Below, piece by piece: positions 27,077-39,680 of a stretch of DNA of 64,000 nt (position 1 is its first letter; each line of letters begins with the position of its first letter). The DNA comes from Vibrio splendidus (GTDB taxonomy: Bacteria > Pseudomonadota > Gammaproteobacteria > Enterobacterales > Vibrionaceae): the NCBI RefSeq assembly GCF_024347615.1, contig NZ_AP025509.1:1922001-1986000 (forward strand), in the 5' to 3' direction. Position numbers and translations under genes: made by a program. A model generated the notes under the pieces. It was not told the DNA's origin. It was given only the letters and a program-made list of their open reading frames with translations, and ran no database searches.

Positions 27077-27356
27077 TTACGCAACACTCGTCTTGTAAGA
27101 AATCAATCACACCTTCTAGGCACTCATATTCCGCCACGCAGAATAGAGTTCTTCCTTCTCGTCTTTGGCTGATTAGGCCCGCAGACGCCAAGCTTGATAT
27201 GTGGTGAGACAAGGTAGAACCGGGAATGCCTAGTTCTTCTTGTAGGCCGCCAACTGCAATGCCTTGGTAGCCAGCTTTAACGACACTCTTATAAATGGTT
27301 AGGCGAATAGGGTGCCCCAACTCTTTAAGTGCTTTCGCAACGACTTCTAAGTTCAT
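27060..27356 (-). CDS. ArsR-family metalloregulator
   Basis: This is a 98-residue winged-helix repressor of the ArsR/SmtB family. KELGHPIRLTIYKSVVKAG and GIPGSTLSHHISSLASAG give the fold and recognition helix. The tail DECCVNEQCN provides three cysteines that could bind arsenite or a soft metal. It is the first gene of a leftward arsR-sigZ operon and is divergent from a Cys-rich permease. It most likely binds the palindromes in the 230-bp divergent region. Confidence 0.87.
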   Translation of the reverse strand: MNLEVVAKALKELGHPIRLTIYKSVVKAGYQGIAVGGLQEELGIPGSTLSHHISSLASAGLISQRREGRTLFCVAEYECLEGVIDFLQDECCVNEQCN

Positions 27357-27375
27357 ATTAACTCCTCAAGATTTA

Positions 27376-27395
27376 ATTTCGATGTTAGTCGAAAT
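27376..27395. promoter_or_regulatory. ArsR-type operator 1
   Basis: ATTTCGAtgttagTCGAAAT is a perfect inverted repeat 20 bases upstream of the arsR start. It shares its half-site with two further palindromes in the same divergent region, which indicates one regulator. Confidence 0.7.
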
Positions 27396-27462
27396 GTATG
27401 TCGAATTCAAATTTAAAAACGGTGGCTGTGTAAGTCATTGAAAAAGTGTGTTTTAGAAGGTC

Positions 27463-27482
27463 ATTTCGATTTTTATCGAAAT
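27463..27482. promoter_or_regulatory. ArsR-type operator 2
   Basis: ATTTCGATttttATCGAAAT is a perfect 8+8 inverted repeat about 110 bases before the permease start. It has the same half-site as operator 1. Confidence 0.72.
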
Positions 27483-27512
27483 AAAGCTTGATCTGGAGCT
27501 TTTTATTTCTAT

Positions 27513-27533
27513 AATTCGAGAATATTCGAAATT
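27513..27533. promoter_or_regulatory. ArsR-type operator 3 (degenerate)
   Basis: AATTCGAgaataTTCGAAATT is a third, imperfect copy of the ATTTCGA/TCGAAAT pattern, nearest to the permease start. Confidence 0.55.
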
Positions 27534-27589
27534 AAGGGTTGGTTACTTTTCTCATAGAGCCCGACCTTCAATCCAGTTTGGAGTTAATT

Positions 27590-28690
27590 ATGAGCAATGA
27601 AATGTTAACAATGCTAAAAGACGCACTTGATATGTTCGCTTTTTTAGCAGTAGAGCTAATTATCCTTTTCTTAGCGATCAGCTACATTGTTGGGATTCTT
27701 CAAGAGTTCCTTACACCAGAAAAGATTCAATCTATCCTGAGCTCACGTAATGGTAAGGGTTATGTGGTTGCAGCACTATTGGGTGCAATTACACCTTTCT
27801 GTTCATGTTCGACCATTCCTTTCTTAAAAGGATTGCTGCGTGCAAGAGCGGGTTTCGGTCCAATGATGGTGTTCCTATTCGGTAGCCCACTATTGAACCC
27901 GGTTATCATTGGTTTGTTCGTGATTACCTTCGGCTGGCAAGTTGCTGTGTTCTACTTCCTTGTAGCAATGACGGTGTCTGTAGTGGCTGGTTACGCACTT
28001 GAGAAGCTTGGCTTTGAGCGTTACGTAAAACCTGAAGCGTATGAATCAACAGGTTCAGCTTCAAGCTGTGGCACTAGCTGTGGTGACTCTGCTCCTGAGA
28101 AAGCAGCACCGGCTAAAGCGGAATCTTCATGTGGTACAAGTGTATGTGGCGAACCTGCACCAGTAATGACTAAGGAGACATCTTGCTGCGATTCGAAAAA
28201 AGAAGAGCCACAAGTCACTGTTTCATGCTGTTCAGCGGATGGAAGCGTAACAGCTGAAATCGTAGAGAAGAAAGAACCTAGCCGTTGGATGAGAATTTGG
28301 TTCTCAACTTGGAAAGACTTCAAACAAGTTTTCCCTTACCTGATGATGGGTATCGCGATTGGTTCATTCATCTACGGCTTCATTCCTACAGACCTAATTG
28401 CACAGTACGCTGGTGAAGGTATGTGGTATGCGATTCCTGTAGCGGCTGTGATTGGTATTCCACTGTACATTCGTGCTGAAGCGGTAATCCCACTAAGTGC
28501 TGCTCTAGTTCAGAAAGGTATGGCGTTGGGTTCAGTAATGGCATTGATTATCGGTAGTGCAGGTGCAAGTTTGACAGAAGTTATCCTACTTAAATCAATC
28601 TTCAAGAACCAAATGATTGCAGCATTCCTATTCGTTATCCTAAGCATGGCGATGGGTGCAGGCTTCCTATACAGCTTCATCTTTGGTTAA
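27590..28690 (+). CDS. Permease (COG0701/DUF318) with Cys-rich cytoplasmic loop
   Basis: This is a 366-residue inner-membrane permease of the family that includes ArsP-type arsenical exporters. The membrane motif TPFCSCSTIPFLKGLLRAR contains the conserved cysteine pair, followed by FGSPLLNPVI, and the second half mirrors the first (GIPLYIRAEAVIPL). Between the halves is a variable loop of about 85 residues with at least ten cysteines in CGTSCGD, SSCGTSVCGE, SCCDSK and SCCSADG motifs. This looks like a soft-metal scavenging loop. The start at 27590 follows TTGGAG; a 17-codon longer frame runs into the operator region. It is divergent from arsR-sigZ and very probably regulated with it. The substrate (arsenical, zinc, cadmium, copper) is not resolved. 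Confidence 0.85.
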   Translation: MSNEMLTMLKDALDMFAFLAVELIILFLAISYIVGILQEFLTPEKIQSILSSRNGKGYVVAALLGAITPFCSCSTIPFLKGLLRARAGFGPMMVFLFGSPLLNPVIIGLFVITFGWQVAVFYFLVAMTVSVVAGYALEKLGFERYVKPEAYESTGSASSCGTSCGDSAPEKAAPAKAESSCGTSVCGEPAPVMTKETSCCDSKKEEPQVTVSCCSADGSVTAEIVEKKEPSRWMRIWFSTWKDFKQVFPYLMMGIAIGSFIYGFIPTDLIAQYAGEGMWYAIPVAAVIGIPLYIRAEAVIPLSAALVQKGMALGSVMALIIGSAGASLTEVILLKSIFKNQMIAAFLFVILSMAMGAGFLYSFIFG

Positions 28691-28739
28691 TCAGGCTTGA
28701 TTCTGAGATAACACCACAGATACCAAGAGATAGACAATT

Positions 28740-28770
28740 AAAAGAGCTCACTTAGTTGAGCTCTTTTTTT
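28740..28770. terminator. Bidirectional terminator between permease and trmY
   Basis: AAAGAGCTC and GAGCTCTTT arms are followed by T7 on the plus strand, with an A/T flank on the other side. The genes on both sides converge here. Confidence 0.85.
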
Positions 28771-28792
28771 GTTTAGACTATTAGTTCGGAGA

Positions 28793-29392
28793 TTAGAACC
28801 CTCTAATGTCCAGCTCATTGTTGATCAACACAACACACTGAGAAGCAAACAGCATGTTTGGACCTAAGCTGATTTTCTCCGTCCCTAAACGCTTCAAGCT
28901 GTTGTAGCTTTTCTTCGGCATAGGGATATGGTCAGTTAGAAGGAAACATGGGTTTTCGGCAATCTCTGCATCACGGATAAAGTCGCCTTTCTTATCCATC
29001 ATGTACAGCTGGTGGTCTTCAGCCTGTTCTTTAACCAACTTTTCAAAGCTCATGGTACGGACAGTGATGCCCGGCTCTACCTGACGTGTCTGTTCTTTTG
29101 TCATGCCTTGAGAAGCGTCAACCGCTCTTACTACCGCAGATAACAGTGCAGATTCATGAAAGCCACCAATGTTAGTTATTTCGTTGGAATCGAATGTAAT
29201 TGTTCGTGAAAAGTCTTTAGTACTCTCTAGCACAAGGTGCACGGTGACATTCTCACGGTGAGATTGAGCAACGAAGATCGTGTTCATCAGAGTATGAGCC
29301 AGAATCTCAGTATGAGCATCTTGCCCAACACCCTCTAAGATAAGTTTGCTCTCTGTAGGGGCTGCGCGAGCGCGTAATACAAATGAACGCAT
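28793..29392 (-). CDS. trmY: TrmY-like tRNA pseudouridine methyltransferase
   Basis: This is a 199-residue SPOUT-class methyltransferase related to TrmY, which in archaea methylates pseudouridine 54 of tRNA. It begins MRSFVLRARAAPTESKLILE. It contains HLVLESTKDFSRTITFDS and GGFHESALLSAV, and the SAM-binding knot region has FLLTDHIPMPK and ISLGPNMLFASQCVVLINNELD. The protein is well conserved in Vibrio, but bacterial tRNAs normally carry 5-methyluridine at position 54, so the bacterial target is not established. The start has AAGG nearby. It stands alone. Confidence 0.85.
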   Translation of the reverse strand: MRSFVLRARAAPTESKLILEGVGQDAHTEILAHTLMNTIFVAQSHRENVTVHLVLESTKDFSRTITFDSNEITNIGGFHESALLSAVVRAVDASQGMTKEQTRQVEPGITVRTMSFEKLVKEQAEDHQLYMMDKKGDFIRDAEIAENPCFLLTDHIPMPKKSYNSLKRLGTEKISLGPNMLFASQCVVLINNELDIRGF

Positions 29393-29647
29393 GGAATGTA
29401 CCTTGTCAGTATGTGATAAAGCGAAACAGACTTTATCAACATGAATTGATGAATAACCAAAATTATGGCGGTATGTAACTCTTTTCTATTAATGAAGTCA
29501 AATGGAGTTATGTATAGTACTGACCAGAAGAACTATACGTATTAAATAGAGAGTGACCACATTACAAGATGGTAAAGGTTGAAGCGAACCAAGGTTTACA
29601 TAGATAGTATGCGCAAATTATTAGTGACTTACATAAGGAAGTAGTCG

Positions 29648-30172
29648 ATGAAGTTACAGAAGATAAATAAAGAAGAATATAGAAAGAAGATGAACCTACT
29701 GTTGGTTTCATTGGTTGGGTCGCTCGCCTTGTTTGCCATCGTATTCGGTAGCATTCTGATTGAACTTTTTGGTTCAGTTGGATCCGTTACTGGGGAAGCG
29801 ACAGGTAATTTCCATTTGAATGTACTTGGCGTGATTTTATCAGTCGCACTGAATGCCTTTATAGCGAGCCGTGTGAAAGGGCATGATTACTTTAAGGAAG
29901 CGCTTTATGTGTGGAACCTTAAACAAATTCACAATCAAATCTATCGTAAGCTCAAGCGTATTCAACCGAAAGCTGAGCAAGGTGATCGAGAAGCATTAAC
30001 TATCCTTTACTTCTATTACACTACGCAAAAACAGGTATACGACCTAGATAACAATACATTGACGATAAAAACGGTTCAGCAATCGCTAGATAACATAGTT
30101 GAGCTAAGTGAAAAGTGGAGTATCGAACTGGATATAGAGGCATTTTCGAAAGATCTAGTCGCAAAATTCTAA
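29648..30172 (+). CDS. DUF3087-family membrane protein
   Basis: This is a 174-residue protein. Two hydrophobic helices (LLLVSLVGSLALFAIVFGSI and VLGVILSVALNAFIAS) are followed by a cytoplasmic helical domain with KRIQPKAEQGDREALTIL. The layout and sequence match DUF3087 proteins of Vibrio and Shewanella. The role is unknown. It is preceded by an AAGGAAGTAG ribosome-binding site and lies directly upstream of the rRNA operon promoter, without a visible strong terminator. Confidence 0.78.
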   Translation: MKLQKINKEEYRKKMNLLLVSLVGSLALFAIVFGSILIELFGSVGSVTGEATGNFHLNVLGVILSVALNAFIASRVKGHDYFKEALYVWNLKQIHNQIYRKLKRIQPKAEQGDREALTILYFYYTTQKQVYDLDNNTLTIKTVQQSLDNIVELSEKWSIELDIEAFSKDLVAKF

Positions 30173-30389
30173 GTTATATGCTCTTGATTGTATGAGCTTT
30201 AACCTGTGAAAGAGGGTTTTGACGTAAAAGTAGCCGCTTAAGCAACTTTTTTGAATTTTTATTAAAATAGGGGTTGCCATGTTTTCGATGATCTCTATAA
30301 TGCCGCCTCACTGACACGGCAGACGCTACAAGGCTTCAGCGGTAATCAGTAAGACGGAAAGTTCGAAAGAAATTAATTTTAAAAAGTGT

Positions 30390-30417
30390 TTGACACTTAA
30401 GATTAAATCGCTAGAAT
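30390..30417 (+). promoter_or_regulatory. Ribosomal RNA operon promoter
   Basis: TTGACA at 30390-30395 and TAGAAT at 30412-30417 are separated by 16 bases, the short spacing typical of rrn promoters. It lies about 350 bases before the 16S start in an A/T-rich leader. Confidence 0.75.
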
Positions 30418-30469
30418 TCACGTCCGCTTTCAAAGGTTTCTTTGTAAAAAGAAAGTTTCGATAAGCAAA

Positions 30470-30484
30470 GCTCTTTAACAATTT
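30470..30484 (+). promoter_or_regulatory. boxA antitermination signal of the rrn leader
   Basis: GCTCTTTAACAATTT matches the boxA sequence recognised by NusB-S10. A second copy, GCTCTTTAACAATTT, occurs in the 16S-23S spacer at about 33040-33054. Confidence 0.8.
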
Positions 30485-30638
30485 AAACCTATCAATCTGT
30501 GTGGGCACTCGTTGATGAATATCAAAACGTTTTATCTTTCCTTTTTATAAAGAGAAGTAAAACAGATTCCTCGGAATCAACTTTGGTTTCAATGAACTGA
30601 GTGACCAATTCAATTTGGTACAGCCTTGAGCTGTTTGA

Positions 30639-30658
30639 TTTCACTTTTTAAAGTGAAA
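30639..30658. repeat. rrn leader/spacer hairpin family, copy 1
   Basis: TTTCACTTT and AAGTGAAA pair to form a short hairpin in the leader. The same palindrome recurs at 32847-32866, 33083-33104, 33254-33275, 33369-33391 and, after 5S, at 36538-36557, where the copy is exactly TTCACTTTTTAAAAAGTGAA. They may mark processing sites or reflect recombination between rrn spacers. Confidence 0.7.
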
Positions 30659-30767
30659 GCCAAAAAGAGCACAGTCAATTCATTATCTTTCTGTTGGAAA
30701 GATAATAGCTTTAGAATTACTTTTTGTAGTTTTGAAGTCAGTATTCATTGAGCCGACAAAATCTTAA

Positions 30768-32320
<1,553 letters not shown>

Positions 32321-32442
32321 TACGAAGATACTTACGATGAGTGTCCACACAGATTGATTAGGTTTAAAAAGAAAAAGAGATGAAGAACTCCCAAGGTTCT
32401 TCAAAGTTTGTTTCTGCTTTTAAAGTAGCGATGAACTGCAGT

Positions 32443-32518
32443 GTCCCGTTCGTCTAGAGGCCTAGGACACCGCCCTTTCACGGCGGTAACAGGGGTTCGA
32501 CTCCCCTACGGGATACCA
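32443..32518 (+). tRNA. tRNA-Glu (anticodon TTC)
   Basis: This 76-base cloverleaf has anticodon loop CTTTCAC, T-loop GGTTCGACTCC and an encoded CCA end. The first acceptor pair appears to be G-U. It is the first gene of the 16S-23S spacer. Confidence 0.95.
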
Positions 32519-32538
32519 CTTCCTTCAAGAAGTAAAAA

Positions 32539-32614
32539 GGGTCGTTAGCTCAGTTGGTAGAGCAGTTGACTTTTAATCAATTGGTCGCAGGTTCGAATCC
32601 TGCACGACCCACCA
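32539..32614 (+). tRNA. tRNA-Lys (anticodon TTT)
   Basis: A 76-base cloverleaf with acceptor GGGTCGT/ACGACCC, anticodon loop ACTTTTAATC and encoded CCA. Confidence 0.95.
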
Positions 32615-32639
32615 TTTCCTCCCAAGGAAATAAAATTTG

Positions 32640-32715
32640 GGGCGATTAGCTCAGTTGGGAGAGCACCTGCCTTACAAGCAGGGGGTCACTGGTTCGAGCC
32701 CGGTATCGCCCACCA
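32640..32715 (+). tRNA. tRNA-Val (anticodon TAC), first copy
   Basis: A 76-base cloverleaf with acceptor GGGCGAT/ATCGCCC, anticodon loop CCTTACAAG and encoded CCA. It is identical to a second copy at 32883. Confidence 0.95.
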
Positions 32716-32740
32716 TTTCCTCCCAAGGAAATAAAAATAT

Positions 32741-32816
32741 GGGGCTATAGCTCAGCTGGGAGAGCGCCTGCCTTGCACGCAGGAGGTCTGCGGTTCGATC
32801 CCGCATAGCTCCACCA
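32741..32816 (+). tRNA. tRNA-Ala (anticodon TGC)
   Basis: A 76-base cloverleaf with acceptor GGGGCTA/TAGCTCC, anticodon loop CCTTGCACG and encoded CCA. Confidence 0.95.
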
Positions 32817-32882
32817 TTCTTTCTCCATGTAAGAATGGCTTTTATTTTCACTTTTTAAAAAGTGAAGACAAAAGAACATCAT

Positions 32883-32958
32883 GGGCGATTAGCTCAGTTG
32901 GGAGAGCACCTGCCTTACAAGCAGGGGGTCACTGGTTCGAGCCCGGTATCGCCCACCA
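32883..32958 (+). tRNA. tRNA-Val (anticodon TAC), second copy
   Basis: Identical in sequence to the tRNA-Val at 32640-32715. The duplicate lies after tRNA-Ala in the spacer, which suggests that a segment was duplicated or exchanged between rrn operons. Confidence 0.95.
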
Positions 32959-33418
32959 TCTTTAAGCACATTTTTCTTAGTAATAGAAAGCTGAGTGTAT
33001 TTAAAAATGGTTTTGAAAGTTTAATACTTTAAAAACTCTTGCTCTTTAACAATTTGGAAAGCTGACTGATTAGCTTAATTATTTTTACTTTTTAAAAAGT
33101 AAAACAAAACGGCCAAGGCTGTGATTAAGTTAATTAAATTTAAAAGTTCTCAATGTTTATCTGCTCTTATTTAATAAGAACGGTATAAACACAACAAACA
33201 CATTCAAGTGTCTTGTATTCGAATGATCAGAAATGATTGTTCATTTTTTGATTCTACTTTTTATTAAAAAGTGGAAACAAAAAGTAAATTGAGTCCGGCA
33301 AACAGTTATCAGGAATTAACCCTTCTTGATGACAACCAAAAACCTTGGTTAGTTGCCATACTAGTTTGTTTTCACTTTTCAAAAGTGAAAGTAAAACAGA
33401 GACCCTTTCGGGTTGTAT

Positions 33419-36312
<2,894 letters not shown>

Positions 36313-36408
36313 ACAACACCCAAGGGGTTTTGTGGACTCAGATGTACCAGACCTTGAATGCGTTTGAAGAGAAATAACTTTTAGATAAGCTTTCCGAATT
36401 TTAAAATT

Positions 36409-36528
36409 TGCTTGGCGACCATAGCATTGTGGACCCACCTGATTCCATGCCGAACTCAGAAGTGAAACACAATAGCGCCGATGGTAGTGTGGGGCTTCCC
36501 CATGTGAGAGTAGGACATCGCCAGGCTC
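36409..36528 (+). rRNA. rrf: 5S ribosomal RNA
   Basis: This 120-base gene starts TGCTTGGCGACCATAGC and ends GCCAGGCT, with the conserved CCGAACTCAGAAGTGAAAC segment. It lies about 95 bases after 23S. Confidence 0.96.
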
Positions 36529-36631
36529 CTATTTATTTTCACTTTTTAAAAAGTGAAGACAAAAGGTATCGTTACTTGCGTTAGCAATTAACAACATCAT
36601 TAGTGTACTAATCTATTGATGACAATTTGTT

Positions 36632-36722
36632 GGAGGGATGGCTGAGTGGTCGAAAGCACCGGTCTTGAAAACCGGCAACCGTTAATAGCGGTTCTAGGGT
36701 TCAAATCCCTATCCCTCCACCA
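36632..36722 (+). tRNA. tRNA-Ser (anticodon TGA)
   Basis: This 91-base class II tRNA has a long variable arm (CAACCGTTAATAGCGGTTC), acceptor GGAGGGAT/ATCCCTCC, anticodon loop TCTTGAAAA and encoded CCA. It is probably the attachment gene for the mobile region whose integrase begins 88 bases downstream. Confidence 0.95.
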
Positions 36723-36731
36723 CTATTCATC

Positions 36732-36766
36732 AAAAAAAGCCTTTGATTATCAAAGGCTTTTTTTGT
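36732..36766 (+). terminator. Terminator after tRNA-Ser
   Basis: AAAAGCCTTTGA and TCAAAGGCTTTT arms around a TTA loop are followed by T7. Confidence 0.88.
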
Positions 36767-36809
36767 ATCTGTAAGACTTGAATTTGCTTCGAAACAACGA
36801 GGTAAGTCA

Positions 36810-37070
36810 ATGTATATACAAAAATCTCCCCACGGTGTCTACTACGCACGGATCTGTACTCCAGCACAGTTGAAAGCGTTGGGATTCCCATTCGATCTAA
36901 AAATCAGCCTTCGAACAAAAGACCCTAAGCTAGCTAAAGTCATTGGCTTAAGCCTTGTCAGTGCTGTCAAAGAGGCCTTTCGTACTACAGACTCTCTGTG
37001 CTTTTCAGAGTTTCAGTTGCATCTAAAAGGCATTTTGTCCCACCACCTGAACTTATACCAATTCCATTAA
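36810..37070 (+). pseudogene. N-terminal part of a tyrosine-recombinase integrase split by IS630
   Basis: The 86-codon ORF encodes an arm-binding N-terminal domain (MYIQKSPHGVYYARICTP, then LRTKDPKLAKVI). The native frame runs to 37055; the last four codons and the stop come from the insertion element. Removing bases 37056-38145 joins this frame exactly to the downstream ORF, giving a 423-residue integrase. A GAGGTAAG ribosome-binding site is present. Without the C-terminal catalytic domain this fragment cannot recombine DNA. Confidence 0.87.
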
Positions 37071-37106
37071 ATTCATGATCTAATATAGACTCTGAAAGGA
37101 GCCTAT

Positions 37107-37583
37107 ATGAACTCAGATTTATCAAAGCTTATCGGCGCAACCTCCAACGCGAGGTTGAGGCTAAGATTACTCGCGGTCTCTCACTTTATCGATGGTAAAA
37201 ATCGAACTGAAATCGCGTCATTTCTTAAAGTCAGTCGTCTCAGTGTGAATAAATGGATCAAGGCCTATCTTGATTTTGGTGTTGAAGGGTTAGTAGAAAA
37301 ACCTCATACAGGAAGACCTTCCAGACTCACTATTGAGCAAAAAAAACATCTTAAAGAATACGTCACTTCAAATGCAATAAAACCTGAGGGTGGGCGCTTA
37401 CAAGGGAGTGACATCACACAATTCATCCTTGATGAATTTGATATATCTTACCAACCATCCGGTGTATACCGCTTACTGCATGAACTTAATTTGAGTTGGA
37501 TAACGACACGTTCAAAGCACCCAAAACAATCAGAAGAAGCTCAAGAATCTTTTAAAAAAATTCCCAATAGAAACGATCCTTAA
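37107..37583 (+). CDS. IS630-family transposase, N-terminal frame
   Basis: This 158-residue ORF carries the helix-turn-helix DNA-binding half: RTEIASFLKVSRLSVNKWIK, then GVEGLVEKPHTGRPSRLT and a second domain up to YRLLHELNLSW. The frame breaks at a run of seven A (37554-37560), after which the conserved continuation lies in the +1 frame. The true protein would need slippage at this run. If not, the element is inactive. Confidence 0.82.
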   Translation: MNSDLSKLIGATSNARLRLRLLAVSHFIDGKNRTEIASFLKVSRLSVNKWIKAYLDFGVEGLVEKPHTGRPSRLTIEQKKHLKEYVTSNAIKPEGGRLQGSDITQFILDEFDISYQPSGVYRLLHELNLSWITTRSKHPKQSEEAQESFKKIPNRNDP

Positions 37584-37611
37584 GATCCCTGGGCATATCC
37601 ACTTAAAAGAA

Positions 37612-38130
37612 GTGCTTGTTTGGTTTCAAGATGAAGCTAGATTTGGTCAACGCAATACCACAACCAAGATTTGGGCAGAAAAAGGAACTCGACCTAGAGC
37701 CGTTCAACAGCAACAATTTGAGTACGCTTATTTGTTTGGAGCCGTTTGTATCAATACAGGCGAAGCTGAAGCTATTGTTTCACCGTTAAGCAACATGGAA
37801 GCAATGACGAAGCATCTTGAATTAATCTCAACGGCGACCCCTAGAGGTAAACATTCCGTGGTTATTATGGATCAAGCGAGCTGGCATCAAACACATTTAG
37901 CCAATCATTTTAAGAACATCACGATAATCCATATCCCGCCATATTCACCAGAATTAAACCCGATAGAACAAGTTTGGCAATGGCTTCGACAATACAAGTT
38001 AGCGAATAGGTGTTTTGAAAACTATAACGATATAGTGAACTCAGTATGCAATGCTTGGAACAGTTTTTGTGAAGATAAACGCAGAGTCCAATCCCTCTGC
38101 TTTAGAGATTGGACTCGATTGGTAAGTTAA
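37612..38130 (+). CDS. IS630-family transposase, C-terminal catalytic frame
   Basis: The 172-residue ORF holds the DDE catalytic domain: WFQDEARFGQ (D), VVIMDQASWH (D) and PPYSPELNPIEQVWQWLR (E). The frame is open from at least 37561, where it reads FPIETILKIPGH, consistent with direct continuation of the upstream ORF across the A7 run. The independent ATG at 37612 would omit part of the domain. The intact catalytic motifs suggest a recently active element. Confidence 0.83.
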   Translation: MLVWFQDEARFGQRNTTTKIWAEKGTRPRAVQQQQFEYAYLFGAVCINTGEAEAIVSPLSNMEAMTKHLELISTATPRGKHSVVIMDQASWHQTHLANHFKNITIIHIPPYSPELNPIEQVWQWLRQYKLANRCFENYNDIVNSVCNAWNSFCEDKRRVQSLCFRDWTRLVS

Positions 38131-38133
38131 TTA

Positions 38134-39171
38134 ATGGAATTGGTATTACAATCACAAAAGCAGGACGATCGCTTACATTTAGGTTGTATACCTTCCATAA
38201 GTCATACTTCTAAGCGTTTGAGTGAAGAAAAGCATTGGAGTGAAGCGTTAAAACACTTTCTAGAGTTCAAAGGGGTTCAAGGGGTCAGTGCATTGACTGT
38301 CCATCAGTTGAAACAGCGCATTACCTTTTTCTTTGAGAGCACTGCGCCATCTGGTTTATCAACAATAACTGCGATGGTACTGATGGAGTACATTAAGACT
38401 CTCAATAGCTCTAGTCTTTCAGCAAAAAGCTGTAAAGATTACTACGCCGCGCTGAGTCAATTTATACGTTGGTGTGCGACCATGTCTTTGATTGAAAGAA
38501 ACGTGTCTGCAGATATCAAAGCGACTTTCAAGAAGTCTATAAAAGCTGATAAGCAGCGCTCAAGGTGGTCAGAGAGTCAGCTTTCAACACTCTTCTCATC
38601 TGAGCAGTTTGAGCAAGTGGATAATGGTTTCTACTGGGTTACTTTATTGCTCACGTACATGGGTATGAGGCCGAATGAAGTGTGTCAGCTACGTACAGAA
38701 GACGTGGTCGTTAGCGATCCAGTCCCTTACTTAAACGTAACAGATAAAGGTCACGGACAGCGGATCAAGAATCGTTATGCTCTGCGACAAGTCCCCATTC
38801 ATCAGAGTCTAATCAAACATGGCTTTCTTGAGTATGTTGAGCTTCGTAAGAACAATAGCAAAACCTGTCTATTCGATTACAAGCCACTGGGTCTCAACAA
38901 GGACTGGAGCCAACAATATTGCCAACAATTCGGCAGACTCCTATCTAAGATCGGATTGAAAGCAGGGCAACGCCCTACTGCGTACTCCCTCCGTCACACT
39001 TTCATTGATGTTCTTAAGCAAAAGGAAGTGGCTGAGTCTACAGTCGCTGATATCGTTGGCCATCATCACCCCTCAATGACATTTGGCCGATATGGTAAGC
39101 AAACAAAACTGAAACTTATGCTTAGTGCGGTTAACCAGTTCTCACTTCAACTGGGAGGCTCACATGAGTAA
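38134..39171 (+). pseudogene. C-terminal catalytic part of the split integrase
   Basis: The native reading frame resumes at 38146 (LQSQKQDDRLHLG). The catalytic domain has MGMRPNEVCQLRTEDV (R), AYSLRHTF (H-x-x-R), DIVGHHHPSM (H) and FGRYGKQ (catalytic Y). An ATG supplied by the right end of the insertion sequence (38134) could allow translation of this half without the arm-binding domain. Joined to 36810-37055 it gives a typical phage/island integrase. Its stop overlaps the next gene by eight bases. Confidence 0.87.
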
Positions 39172-39595
39172 GTTCAACTATGATGAGTTGCACACGGTTT
39201 ATAAGGCGTTCAAGCAAAGCTATTTTGAAGGGGATGAAACCTCGTTGCTTGCGTTATCGAAACAGTATGACTATCAAGATATCCACTGCCTCTATCAGCT
39301 TTTTGAGCGCCTCGAAGATAAGCCAAGCACAACATCTATGTCATTAATGGCATTAGGAATAGATTGGCAAACACAACAGGCACTGTTTGGTGACTTTGAA
39401 ACACTGAGAGAAATTGCAGGGCTCGTAAGCCCTCCTCCCATGTCACACGCAGAGTGTTTTGATGCCTTTGTTCTACCTTATTGGACCATTATGTCAAAGA
39501 AAGGGATTGTTCTTATTAGCACTAGAAGCCAAGAGCATTTTACTTTCGTACATCGTGTGTCAGGAGTAGAAATTCAAGTTAATATAAAGCGCTGA
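39164..39595 (+). CDS. Unknown protein coupled to the integrase
   Basis: This is a 143-residue protein I do not recognise. It starts within the integrase stop (ATGAGTAA) after GGGAGG, so it is translationally coupled. The N-terminal two thirds are helical (YDELHTVYKAFKQSYFEGD), and the end has VLPYWTIMSKKGIVLISTRS, which may be a beta hairpin. No catalytic or DNA-binding motif is apparent. Its position suggests an accessory factor for integration or excision. Confidence 0.65.
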   Translation: MSKFNYDELHTVYKAFKQSYFEGDETSLLALSKQYDYQDIHCLYQLFERLEDKPSTTSMSLMALGIDWQTQQALFGDFETLREIAGLVSPPPMSHAECFDAFVLPYWTIMSKKGIVLISTRSQEHFTFVHRVSGVEIQVNIKR

Positions 39596-39680
39596 ATCTC
39601 AATGTCATTTTGAAAAACCAAATCTCGTGAACACCTTAGAGCTCACGAGATTTACCTTTTAAATTATTATGAAGACCTTA

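Larger units (their letters stand above)
37056..38143 (+). mobile_element. IS630-family insertion sequence (about 1.09 kb)
   Basis: The left end reads TACCAATTCCATTAA and the right end is its exact reverse complement, with TA duplicated at the junctions as expected for IS630 (the target TA at 37054-37055 and 38144-38145 gives an in-frame reconstruction of the host gene). The ends are ambiguous by two bases. It carries a transposase in two frames. The host is the integrase gene next to tRNA-Ser. Confidence 0.88.

Noticed and set aside
30326..30508. Leftward 60-codon ORF in the rrn leader
   Set aside because: It overlaps the rrn promoter and boxA and has no coding features.
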